A stretch of 37,437 bases of DNA from Actinomycetota bacterium. Its GTDB lineage: Bacteria > Actinomycetota > Geothermincolia > Geothermincolales > RBG-13-55-18. The notes beneath the pieces were generated by a model. The model ran no database searches and was not told the origin of the DNA. It was given only the letters and a program-made list of their open reading frames with translations. The position numbers were made by a program, and so were the translations under genes. Below, in pieces: positions 8,212-15,711 of the stretch (position 1 is its first letter; each line of letters opens with the position of its first letter). The stretch lies in assembly GCA_003598015.1 (NCBI GenBank), contig QZKE01000030.1, positions 1-37,437 on the forward strand. The letters are read 5' to 3'.

Positions 8212-8240
8212 CCCGCCGTGCCTTCATCGGCGGGCTTTTT
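8212..8240 (+). terminator. Possible terminator hairpin reading on the plus strand
   Basis: CCCGCCG (8212-8218) pairs with CGGCGGG (8228-8234), with a 9-nt loop, followed by CTTTTTG. Both neighbouring genes are on the minus strand and the hairpin overlaps the end of the DMT transporter gene, so it would act on antisense RNA. It may be a chance structure. Confidence 0.3.
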
Positions 8241-9156
8241 GCACCTTATCCTGGGGCAAGGTGACCAGGAGAATCCCCGCCGCCACCATTACCGATGCCA
8301 GCAGGAGGGTATAGGAGATGGGCTCGCCCAGGGCGAAATGGGCGAGGAGAAGGGCCAGGACCGGTTTGAGGTAGAAGAGGCTGGCCCCCCGGGAGGCCGG
8401 CACGCGCCGCATCCCCTCGAAGTAGAGGATGTATCCCAGGCCCACGGTGATCAATCCCAGGTAGAGGAGCCAGGCCCATGCGCGCAGGTTGTATCCCGCC
8501 ATCTCTCCCCAACCGCCCTGGACGGTAAGGAGCACCGCCAGCAGGAACGATCCGCTGAGCATAGTGAGGAAGGAGAGCGCCATACTGCCGTAGCGTTCGG
8601 AGTACCTCTTGCCGTACACGGTATAGGCCGACCAGGTAACGGCGGATACCAGCACGAGGATGCTTCCCAGGAAATCCTCCCTGGAGAGCAGGCCGGAAAA
8701 CCGGAAACCGGTGATGGCGGCGAAGGCGCCCGCCAATCCCAGGCCCACCCCCAGCCAGCCCAATGCCCCCAGGCGTTCGCGCAGAACCAGGGAGGCGAGG
8801 AGCACGGTGAACACCGGGTTCATGGAGAAGATTACCGCGGCCGCGGACGCGCTGGTCGATTCGATGCCCTCGTGGAAGAGGAAAAAGGTCAGGAATACCC
8901 CCACGGCCCCCAGCAGGGCGATGGGCAGCCCGTCTTTTCTGCTGGCATCGGCTATATACTTCCCCTGCCTCTGTCCCAGGAGGAGGATGAGGATGAACGC
9001 GGCTCCAAAGAGAAAACGCAGCGTAGCTACCTGCGTCGAGCCTACCTGCCCGGCCGCGCCTTCGCCGTTCTGGAGATATTTGGAAACTACCTCGATGGTG
9101 CTGAAGAGGACTATAGCGCCCAGGACGAGAAGATAGCCTCCGCGTTTCATGCACAC
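8224..9156 (-). CDS. EamA/DMT-superfamily transporter
   Basis: This is a 310-residue inner-membrane protein with about ten hydrophobic segments arranged as two EamA repeats, the size and pattern of drug/metabolite exporters. The N-terminal repeat begins GGYLLVLGAIVLFSTIEVVSKY. Each repeat ends with a segment like FSMNPVFTVLLASLVLRERLG and FYLKPVLALLLAHFALGEPIS, the family hallmark in which a Pro-containing helix is followed by an E-containing loop. The substrate cannot be told from sequence; amino acids or small metabolites are usual. It appears to have its own promoter and is separated from the LCP gene by a repeat-rich 428-bp gap. Confidence 0.9.
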   Translation of the reverse strand: MCMKRGGYLLVLGAIVLFSTIEVVSKYLQNGEGAAGQVGSTQVATLRFLFGAAFILILLLGQRQGKYIADASRKDGLPIALLGAVGVFLTFFLFHEGIESTSASAAAVIFSMNPVFTVLLASLVLRERLGALGWLGVGLGLAGAFAAITGFRFSGLLSREDFLGSILVLVSAVTWSAYTVYGKRYSERYGSMALSFLTMLSGSFLLAVLLTVQGGWGEMAGYNLRAWAWLLYLGLITVGLGYILYFEGMRRVPASRGASLFYLKPVLALLLAHFALGEPISYTLLLASVMVAAGILLVTLPQDKVQKARR

Positions 9157-9584
9157 GCCTTACTCGCTGCGAATACCTGCGCCGATTATAGCTTATGGGG
9201 TCCCGGACATGGGACATCCTCTGGACGGATAGGGTCGGCCCCGGACATGAGAAATCTTCCGCTGTCGTCATCGCGGGGAGGCGTCCTTCGCAACGGTCCA
9301 CGTCATTGCGAGATAAGATGAAAGCGCCCTGTGCTACCGATTATCGTTAACCAAGCATATGGGTTAACCGGAAGGAGGCACACAGGATGCTTTATGCGGG
9401 GGGCGGAGCCGACGTAACAATCTCCTCTGGAGGTTGACCGTGATCCACATGGGATCGCTTCGCTGGCGCTCGCGATGACGGAACCCGTCGTGCATGTTCC
9501 TGACGAGATCGCTTCGCTTACGCTCGCGACATCGTTGATTATGAAAAGTGCCCCTTGTCCGGAACCCCATCCGTCTGGTTTCGG
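9157..9584. repeat. Repeat-rich intergenic region with short REP-like units
   Basis: No gene is supported here. Two near-identical units, 9453-9476 and 9507-9530 (GATCGCTTCGCT plus CGCTCGCGA with a small difference between), are GC-rich and partly palindromic. A related CGTCATTGCGAG motif lies at 9300. CCGGACATG occurs near 9204 and 9241, and a minus-strand CCGGACA lies near 9556. GTTAACC (9346-9352) and GGTTAAC (9362-9368) form a 7-bp inverted repeat, a possible protein-binding site. The small open frame 9364-9570 only translates the repeats. Confidence 0.5.
9185..9190 (-). promoter_or_regulatory. Candidate -10 element for the DMT transporter gene
   Basis: Minus-strand TATAAT in the context AGCTATAATCG, 28 bp upstream of the ATG. 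The -35 region is not recognisable. Confidence 0.35.
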
Positions 9585-10931
9585 TTACTTGTTGACGTAG
9601 TCCTTGCCGATGACCAGGATGATGTCGGCGTCGTAGGTGATGGCCACGTCGGCGTCCTCCTCGATGACGTAGTCAGCGCTCGAGTTCAGATCCTTTGCTA
9701 CCCTGCGTGCCTCCTCCTCGTGGCCGGGGGCGTAATATACCGTTGTGGCCTCGTAGGGGTTGACGGTATTGCCCGTCGCGATGCCCTGGTAGCCCTTGCC
9801 CTCCATGACCTCTGCGACCTGGGCAGCCATGCCCTCCCAGCGCACGCCGTTGAGCACCGCCAGTCTCACCCGGGAGCGGTCCACCTCCATGTCGGTCTCG
9901 GAGAGCTTCTCCTGCTGCTGCTGCTTCGTCTCCTCGGCCGCCTGCTCCTCCGGGGAGAGGATGCTGCAATAGTTTTCTATGTTGTAAAAGAGCTCTGCGG
10001 CGGCCTCCTCGTCGGGTATGTAATACCAGGGCTGGCCGGGGGCGGGGTCTGGCTCGTCGCCGGGCAGGGTGACGAATTCCACATCTTCCACCTGCATACC
10101 CTGTAGCGCCTCAGCCAGGGCGAAGATCGTATCCGGATCCAACGTGGTATCCAGGTACATCACGGCGGCATCGAGTATCTTGAGCAAGGCCTGCAGATCC
10201 CTGACCTCGACCGCCTTCTGCATCACCGCCTTGAGAAACTTCTTCTGATTGTCGATGCGGTCGAGGTCTCCGCGCGGGAGGTCGCGGCTCCTGACCAGGA
10301 TGAGGGCGTCTTCTCCGTTGAGGAAGACATCGCCCTTGGGAAGGGCTCCTACCTTGGGGTCGAGTATGGGGTAATCGAGGTGCAAGGTGACGCCCCCTAT
10401 GGCATCCACGATATTCTCGAAGGCCACGAAGTCCACCTCGGCGTAGTCGTTGATCTCCATGCCCGAGAGCTCCTCTACGATCTCCACAGCCCCTGCCGGG
10501 CCGTTGAAGGAATGCGCGGCGTTGATCTTCTCCGTGCCGTAACCGGGGATGGTGACCCTGGTGTCGCGGGGGAAGGAGACGAGCACCGCCTTCTTCTTCT
10601 TCACGTTCACCGAGGCCAGGATCATCACGTCCGAGCGGGTGTAGCCCTCCTCACCGGCCACGCTTCCCCGGTCTATACCGATGAAGAGCACGTTGAGGGT
10701 CTCGCCCTCGAAAGGAGTCGTAACCTTTTCGATTTCGACCTCTTCTTCCGGGGTGATCTGAGTATCTTGCCAGCGCAGGCGAAAGTAATGCTTGCTGGCC
10801 CAGGTCTTTACGGCATCGAAGTTCATGATGCCGACCACCAGGCCACCGATGAGCAGCAAGGCCAGGGCCACCTTGATGACGGTCTGCCTCTTCTTGCGCT
10901 TACGCGCTTTCAGTCTTTCCTGTCTCTTCAT
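9585..10931 (-). CDS. LytR-CpsA-Psr (LCP) family protein with LytR_C-type C-terminal domain
   Basis: LCP proteins are membrane-anchored phosphotransferases that attach polymers such as teichoic acid or arabinogalactan to peptidoglycan. The 448-residue protein has a very basic N-terminus, one transmembrane segment at about 19-36 and an LCP domain from about 78 to 240. The domain shows NVLFIGIDR, RSDVMIL (R99, D101), SFPRDTRVTIPGYGTEKINAA (R122, D123) and a later RSRDLPRGDLDRIDNQK, which carry the phosphate-binding Arg and metal-binding Asp residues. After a Gln/Glu-rich linker (about 325-350), a domain at about 355-445 (VRLAVLNGV, then VIEEDADVAI and ILVIGKDY) matches the LytR_C pattern common in Actinobacteria. 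It is monocistronic. Confidence 0.9.
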   Translation of the reverse strand: MKRQERLKARKRKKRQTVIKVALALLLIGGLVVGIMNFDAVKTWASKHYFRLRWQDTQITPEEEVEIEKVTTPFEGETLNVLFIGIDRGSVAGEEGYTRSDVMILASVNVKKKKAVLVSFPRDTRVTIPGYGTEKINAAHSFNGPAGAVEIVEELSGMEINDYAEVDFVAFENIVDAIGGVTLHLDYPILDPKVGALPKGDVFLNGEDALILVRSRDLPRGDLDRIDNQKKFLKAVMQKAVEVRDLQALLKILDAAVMYLDTTLDPDTIFALAEALQGMQVEDVEFVTLPGDEPDPAPGQPWYYIPDEEAAAELFYNIENYCSILSPEEQAAEETKQQQQEKLSETDMEVDRSRVRLAVLNGVRWEGMAAQVAEVMEGKGYQGIATGNTVNPYEATTVYYAPGHEEEARRVAKDLNSSADYVIEEDADVAITYDADIILVIGKDYVNK

Positions 10932-11015
10932 TTGCCGATAAGACGTACTCCAAAACGAACCAGTTCCGGGGCTTACCTGTTGCTTCCCGTTCCTCTATAC
11001 CTTCAACCAGGGAAT

Positions 11016-11021
11016 ATTATA
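11016..11021 (-). promoter_or_regulatory. Candidate -10 element for the LCP gene
   Basis: Minus-strand TATAAT about 85 bp upstream of the ATG. It lies in the only non-coding gap before the gene. No good -35 was found. Confidence 0.3.
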
Positions 11022-11109
11022 TGTCCATGGGGCGCACATGGGGTAGGGCCGTCTCCCTTCCCGGCCTCCATCCGCGAGCTCTCCCGGCCCGCCGGACGGC
11101 GATCGCCGA

Positions 11110-11355
11110 CTACTCTTCCGTCTCGCCGGCCGCCTCCAGCTCGAACTCCACGGTCTCCAGCCCTTCCTCCATGGAGCCGATGAGCTTCTCGACCTTGGAG
11201 CTGGCGGTGTTCAGGCGCTTTCTCGCCTCCCTTATCAGCCCTACCCCCTCCTCGAAGAGGTGCAAGCCCTCCTCGAGCTCGAGGTCCTCCTTCTCCAGCG
11301 TGGAAGTGATCTCGTCCAGTCTCTGCATCATCTCCTTGAAGGTCATCTCGCCCAT
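11110..11355 (-). CDS. xseB: Exodeoxyribonuclease VII small subunit
   Basis: XseB is the small helical subunit that binds in several copies to XseA to form the single-strand-specific exonuclease VII. The 81-residue version shows the family pattern TFKEMMQRLDEITSTLEKEDLELEEGLHLFEEGVGLIREARKRL as two amphipathic helices (residues about 4-50). The frame is open further up to an ATG at 11391, which would overlap xseA by 32 bp and give 93 residues. The ATG at 11355 follows a GGGGGTGAT and the xseA stop by 4 bp, and it gives the usual family length, so I prefer it. The tail is acidic. Confidence 0.88.
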   Translation of the reverse strand: MGEMTFKEMMQRLDEITSTLEKEDLELEEGLHLFEEGVGLIREARKRLNTASSKVEKLIGSMEEGLETVEFELEAAGETEE

Positions 11356-11359
11356 CGTA

Positions 11360-12790
11360 TCACCCCCTTCCCTCTCTTCCTTCTTCGCCATCGCGTATCA
11401 CCACTTCTCTGATCTCACAGTGCAACTCCCCACGGTGCAGGCGCACGTCCACCGCCTCGCCCTTCTCCACTGCCGCGCTGTCCGTCAATGGTCTCGTATC
11501 CCCCGCCCTGGTCGCTATGGCATATCCCCTGGCGAGAACCGCCAGCGGGCTAAGCGCATCCAGGCGCGAGGACGCCATCCGCAACCGGCCATCCTCGCGG
11601 GTGAACACGGACAGCGCCGCCGCTCTCACATCCCTCCCCCGCAAACCCGGTTCCCTCTCCCGCCACCTCAACCAGGATATGGCCGTGGAGCGCAGCTTGC
11701 GCGCCGCCATCTCTATCCTGTGTGGCAGCTCACGGTATTCACGCGGATAGCGTGCCAGTGACAGGGACGCAGCCTCCACCCCCTGCTTCATCCCCTGCAA
11801 GGACAACCGGATGGCGGAAGACAGCCTCGCCTCCCCCTCCGCCAGGCTCTGCGCGGCCTGGTTCACGATATAGGCGGGGTCGGAGAATGGACGCCTTCCC
11901 CCCAGAGAACCCAGGTCCCTCTCCATGCGGTGCAGCCGCCTCCGCAGGCCGGACGCGAGCGATACCTCACGCTCCCGCAGCAGCGTGAGCACCTCCGGGG
12001 AACAGGGCACCACCGCTTCGGCCGCTCCGGTAGGGGTGCTGGCGCGGAAATCGGCGGCCAGGTCCGACAGGGTCATGTCCGGCTCGTGTCCCACTCCGGT
12101 CGCCACCGGTATGGACGAGAACCTAATGGCCCTCACCACCTCCTCGCTGTTGAAGGGCTGCAGGTCCTCGAGGGAACCGCCGCCGCGGGCCAGGATGAGC
12201 ACGTCTACGGGGAAGGCCCGGTTAAAGAGGCCTATGGCCGCTACGATGTCGCCGACCGCATCCTCGCCCTGCACCCTCACCCCCCGCACCACCAGGCGCG
12301 AGCAGGCGAAGCGCCGCGTAAGGTTGGTGACCACGTCGCGCACGGCCGCTCCCTCCAGGGAGGTGATCAGGCCCACGATCTCCGGGTATACGGGCAGGGC
12401 TTTCTTGACGGCTTCATCGAAGAGGCCTTCCTTGGACAGCTTGCGCATGAGCAACATGAACTCGCGACGCAGCTTCCCCTCCCCGGACTCCTGGGCCTCT
12501 AAAACGTTGAGGCGGAACTGCCCCCTGCGTACGTATACCCCGAGGCGTCCCCTGGCCAGCACGCTCAGGCCCTCGCTCAGCTCGAACTCCATGCCCTGTA
12601 CGGATTCGCGGAAGGCTATGCATGACAGGGAAGCGTCCTCGTCCGAGAGGCTGAAGAAGGTGTAGTTGGGATAGGAGCGGAGGTTCGCTACCTCCCCCTC
12701 AACCCAGACCACCAGCCCCTGCAGAAGGTTGTCCGCCAGCCGGTTGACCTCACCGACCGTGAATGTCCTCTCTTCTTCCATCCCGTTCAT
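11360..12790 (-). CDS. xseA: Exodeoxyribonuclease VII large subunit
   Basis: XseA is the catalytic subunit of exonuclease VII, which trims single-stranded DNA in repair. The 476-residue protein has an N-terminal OB-fold domain (about 1-105, starting TFTVGEVNRLADNLLQGLVV). The catalytic region has the conserved GLITSLEGAAVRD, LILARGGGSLEDLQPFN and ATGVGHEPDMTLSDLAADFRASTPTGAAE. A long coiled-coil stretch (about 270-400) follows, then a C-terminal strand region with LARGYAIATR. The length is normal. It is directly followed by xseB. A second in-frame ATG three codons in (12781) could also be the start. Confidence 0.95.
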   Translation of the reverse strand: MNGMEEERTFTVGEVNRLADNLLQGLVVWVEGEVANLRSYPNYTFFSLSDEDASLSCIAFRESVQGMEFELSEGLSVLARGRLGVYVRRGQFRLNVLEAQESGEGKLRREFMLLMRKLSKEGLFDEAVKKALPVYPEIVGLITSLEGAAVRDVVTNLTRRFACSRLVVRGVRVQGEDAVGDIVAAIGLFNRAFPVDVLILARGGGSLEDLQPFNSEEVVRAIRFSSIPVATGVGHEPDMTLSDLAADFRASTPTGAAEAVVPCSPEVLTLLREREVSLASGLRRRLHRMERDLGSLGGRRPFSDPAYIVNQAAQSLAEGEARLSSAIRLSLQGMKQGVEAASLSLARYPREYRELPHRIEMAARKLRSTAISWLRWREREPGLRGRDVRAAALSVFTREDGRLRMASSRLDALSPLAVLARGYAIATRAGDTRPLTDSAAVEKGEAVDVRLHRGELHCEIREVVIRDGEEGREGRG

Positions 12791-12799
12791 GATAATGCC

Positions 12800-12805
12800 A
12801 TTATA
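12800..12805 (-). promoter_or_regulatory. Candidate -10 element for xseA-xseB, giving an almost leaderless mRNA
   Basis: Minus-strand TATAAT (context GGCTATAATGG) ends 9 bp before the first xseA ATG. Initiation about 7 bp downstream would leave only 2-4 nt of leader, or about 12 nt if the second ATG is used. No -35 was recognised. Confidence 0.35.
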
Positions 12806-12987
12806 GCCGCCTCCGCTGGCATGTCCTCCCCCCGTACAAGAGTCGTGTGGAGGAAATCGAACACGATAAAGGAAAAACAGCAGGGTGGTGGAAATACATT
12901 ATATAGAGTCAGGAAGATCGCATAAAAACTATATGTAGTGTTTCTGGTCCCGCAGCGGCGAGGACCTGGAATGCAGGGGGGATCGGC

Positions 12988-13494
12988 TTGGAGATACTGG
13001 CCTTGCTCCTGCTCGGCTTCATAGCCATGCTGGCCATAGTCCCTCCTATTATCAGGGGGAAACTGGAAGAGTCGCCCCTCGCCTCCACGCAGAGCTTCCA
13101 GCGCAGCATGCAGGAGATGGCCAACTCCATAGAATACGGCAGCGGCCGGGAGAGGGAGCAGTCCAGCGGCAGGGGGCCGGAGGAATATATGACAGCGGCG
13201 AGAGCCGGCCGGGAAGGCCGGCTCCGCCCGGTCCCGGCGCGTACTTACCGCAGGAGCAGCGCGGCGGTGAGAAGGGGCCGCATCATCGCGGCACTCACCG
13301 TCTTCGCCGCCATCTGGGGAGTGGCTACGCTGGTAAGCGGGGCGGTCTGGTGCCTGGTTACTTTCGCGATCTTCTGCGTCCTCCTTATCGTTTTCTGGGC
13401 GCTGGCGCTCATCGTGCCCAACATCGCAACCAGGTCCCGCGCCGAGCCGCGCGCGAAGGAGCCCTCCCGTTCTCCCAGGAGCCAGGCTCTCTGA
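12988..13494 (+). CDS. Three-TM protein with GlpR-like layout (gephyrin-like protein receptor), tentative
   Basis: The 168-residue protein has an N-terminal transmembrane segment (about 2-22). Next comes a cytoplasmic linker with a short motif around STQSFQRSMQEM, then a basic Arg-rich stretch (about 74-98), then a transmembrane hairpin (about 98-117 and 119-145) and a basic Pro/Ser tail. This order matches GlpR, the small actinobacterial membrane protein reported to tie gephyrin-like protein to the division and polar growth machinery, where an F-x-R-x-M motif follows the first helix. The identity is low, so this is architecture-based inference. TTG at 12988 has GGGGGGA about 9 bp upstream. 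It is convergent with the envelope operon that follows. Confidence 0.55.
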   Translation: MEILALLLLGFIAMLAIVPPIIRGKLEESPLASTQSFQRSMQEMANSIEYGSGREREQSSGRGPEEYMTAARAGREGRLRPVPARTYRRSSAAVRRGRIIAALTVFAAIWGVATLVSGAVWCLVTFAIFCVLLIVFWALALIVPNIATRSRAEPRAKEPSRSPRSQAL

Positions 13495-13504
13495 ATACCC
13501 GGGA

Positions 13505-13807
13505 TTACCGCCCGAAGACCCCGATCCTCCACAGCACCATCACCAGCGCCGCGTGGCCCAGGAAGAAGGCGAGCAGGAACGGAAATGCCCTGGCGCCGTA
13601 CTGGGGGCGCATGTAGAAGAGCAAGACCGTTACCAGGAACCCCATCCCGGACAGGATAAACAGCAGCAGGACGGCCCAGGCCGAAGACCCCCAGTTCCCG
13701 CGCATGCGGGAAAGGAGATAGCCGAGGACGATGGCCAGGATGCCGCAAGCGCCAATAAGCATGGTCTGAGGCCATGTGGGCATGGTCTCCTTCATATCAT
13801 CCCTCAC
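13505..13807 (-). CDS. Small membrane protein, function unknown
   Basis: I do not recognise a family. The protein of about 100 residues has three, perhaps four, hydrophobic segments (roughly 15-32, 41-62, 75-94) with short loops and few charged residues. Its first ATG overlaps the last codons of the M23-peptidase gene by 11 bp. ATG at 13795, with GAGGGGTGAGG upstream, is an equally good start and gives 96 residues. The overlap suggests translational coupling as the third gene of the pseudokinase and M23 operon, so a role in the same envelope process is likely. The gene is convergent with the GlpR-like gene, 10 bp away. Confidence 0.6.
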   Translation of the reverse strand: MRDDMKETMPTWPQTMLIGACGILAIVLGYLLSRMRGNWGSSAWAVLLLFILSGMGFLVTVLLFYMRPQYGARAFPFLLAFFLGHAALVMVLWRIGVFGR

Positions 13808-15710
13808 CCCTCGTCTGCAATCCCCACAGGCTTTCCCGCGTGCCCTTTTCCCTTCCCGTGAGCCAACGCAGCAGCCGGGATGAGCCTTCCTTCAAGCCCT
13901 TGGAAAGCGACTTGCCCAGCAAGGCCCGGACCAGGTCGCTCGATATTCTGAATCTCCCCCCGGTCACACGCGAGATAAGGCCGGCCACACCCTCACCACC
14001 ACCCGCCAGGTTGATCATCCCGACCAGGGCGCCTCCGCCGAAACAGAGCAGGGACTCCGCGATGGATGGCCTTCCTCCGCTCACAGCTCTGAAGACGACA
14101 TCGCCGAGAAAGCCGGTGCAGCCGCAGAAGAGCACGTAGGCAGCCTTGTGGGCGAGGCGCATGGTGGCAGTCCAGGCGTAGGTCGAAAGAGTAGCTACTC
14201 CCTCCCCCGTAAGTACCGCACCGCCCGATGACAACCAGCCTGCGGCCAGGGCTTGCGCCTGGGACAGGAATCCCGTGGTCACCATTTTGCCTATGCCCCC
14301 GGTTATGCCGCCGATGAGGAAAGAGGCGATGACCCCCCAGGGCGATACCTCCCTGCCCGTGCACAAGCAGAAAACTATATAGACGAGGGAGTCGGCACAG
14401 CCGTGGACGAGAAAGGCTTTGCCCAGTCCCAACCACCCCAGGCTCGACCACCCCGTGCCTATGAGCGGCGCCAGGTAAGAGAGAAGCAGGCAGGAACCTG
14501 CCGCCGCCGCGCCTACGCTCAGAGAACCCAGGAAGCAACCGGTAAAGGAAAAGGAATCGCCGGCAGTGCAGGCGTAGTAGATGCTGTAGCCTATGGCCGC
14601 TATACTGCCTACCACCGCCGCCGTTATCGCGGTGGCGAGTGAGAGCCCGAAGGCGAGCGCGATCGCAGCCACTGCCAGGCAGACAGCCGCCGCCGCTGCG
14701 AGTCCGGCCAGGATGGCCTGCACATAACGGTTGGAGATGACCACCCTGGCCACCTCGACCACTCCCTTGCACATGGGCACGAACCAGGGCGCAATGCAGG
14801 TACGGTAGAAGCCCGCGCATGCTCCGGCGACCGCATCAGCCGCGCGGCAGACCCCTCTCCAGGCCGCGCCGAAAGCCTTACCGGCCACGCTGCCCACGGC
14901 CTTGAGGGCGCCGCCCGCGGTTCTGCCCACCCATCTAAACCCCCTGCCCAACCAGTCGAAGAACCCGCCCTCGTCGTGATAGCTCACATAGGTATCGATG
15001 GCTTCCTGATCCTCCCACGGCCCCAGAAAAAGGCACTCCCCGGGATCGAGAAGACGGCCTTGAAGCAGCGGCAATGGATCGATGGCTACGCCGCCCACGA
15101 ACAATCCGAAATGGAGATGGGGCGCGGAGCTGGATCGGTCCTTCGACCCGTCGCCGCAGCCTATCACCCGTCCCGCCTGCACCTCTTCCCCGCGGCGCAC
15201 CGCCAGCGAGCCCAGGGAGACATAAGTGGTCTTGAATCCACCCGCATGGATGATGCTGATACACAGGCCGACGGGCGTGCTGCCCGCGAAACTCACCCTT
15301 CCGGGTGCGGAGGCGCGAACCTCGCCTCCGCGCTCAAGGGCTATGTCTATACCGGCGTGGCCGCCGGCGCCGTAAGGTCCGTTGGATGGTGAAAAGGGGC
15401 GCAATACCTCGCCCCTTGCCGGCCACTCGAAGGAGGGTGCCATCCCCCCGGCCGCGACGGCCGGGGGAGATAGCGGGTGGAAGGAGATAAAGAGGAGGGT
15501 GAGGAGGGGTAAGATGAGGAGGGGTAGGGCTGATGCCCAGCTAATGAAGGGTGCCTTGCCGCCCCGGCGGCCACTCGCGCGGCAGCCCGTAAGACGGGAG
15601 GCCTGGAAAGCCCGCCGGCCCCACGGCCAGAACGCTTTCAAGCGGGGCCTGCACGGGCTTCCCTTGCAGACCGGCCTCTCGGGGCGGTTCTCCTTCCGGG
15701 TGAAGACCAA
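13797..15710 (-). CDS. M23-family metallopeptidase fused to a large polytopic membrane domain
   Basis: The 637-residue protein begins with a basic region (1-55), a hydrophobic segment (about 57-80) ending in AVAAGG, and an M23 (LytM-type) peptidase domain (about 95-215). The zinc site is intact: H118 and D122 (HAGID) and the HLH motif with H198 and H200. M23 enzymes cut peptide cross-links in peptidoglycan. From about residue 290 to 600 the protein is mostly hydrophobic, with perhaps eight membrane segments rich in Gly, Ala and Cys, before a basic tail. I know of no M23 protein with such a tail. The TTG start abuts the stop codon of the pseudokinase gene with one base between, and GGAGG lies about 10 bp upstream, so translation is probably coupled. 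Confidence 0.78.
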   Translation of the reverse strand: MVFTRKENRPERPVCKGSPCRPRLKAFWPWGRRAFQASRLTGCRASGRRGGKAPFISWASALPLLILPLLTLLFISFHPLSPPAVAAGGMAPSFEWPARGEVLRPFSPSNGPYGAGGHAGIDIALERGGEVRASAPGRVSFAGSTPVGLCISIIHAGGFKTTYVSLGSLAVRRGEEVQAGRVIGCGDGSKDRSSSAPHLHFGLFVGGVAIDPLPLLQGRLLDPGECLFLGPWEDQEAIDTYVSYHDEGGFFDWLGRGFRWVGRTAGGALKAVGSVAGKAFGAAWRGVCRAADAVAGACAGFYRTCIAPWFVPMCKGVVEVARVVISNRYVQAILAGLAAAAAVCLAVAAIALAFGLSLATAITAAVVGSIAAIGYSIYYACTAGDSFSFTGCFLGSLSVGAAAAGSCLLLSYLAPLIGTGWSSLGWLGLGKAFLVHGCADSLVYIVFCLCTGREVSPWGVIASFLIGGITGGIGKMVTTGFLSQAQALAAGWLSSGGAVLTGEGVATLSTYAWTATMRLAHKAAYVLFCGCTGFLGDVVFRAVSGGRPSIAESLLCFGGGALVGMINLAGGGEGVAGLISRVTGGRFRISSDLVRALLGKSLSKGLKEGSSRLLRWLTGREKGTRESLWGLQTRGEG

Positions 15711-15711
15711 C

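Noticed and set aside
9364-9570. 68-codon open frame in the repeat-rich gap
   Set aside because: It only translates the two REP-like units (repeated RERKRSD and RERQRSD) and has no ribosome binding site.
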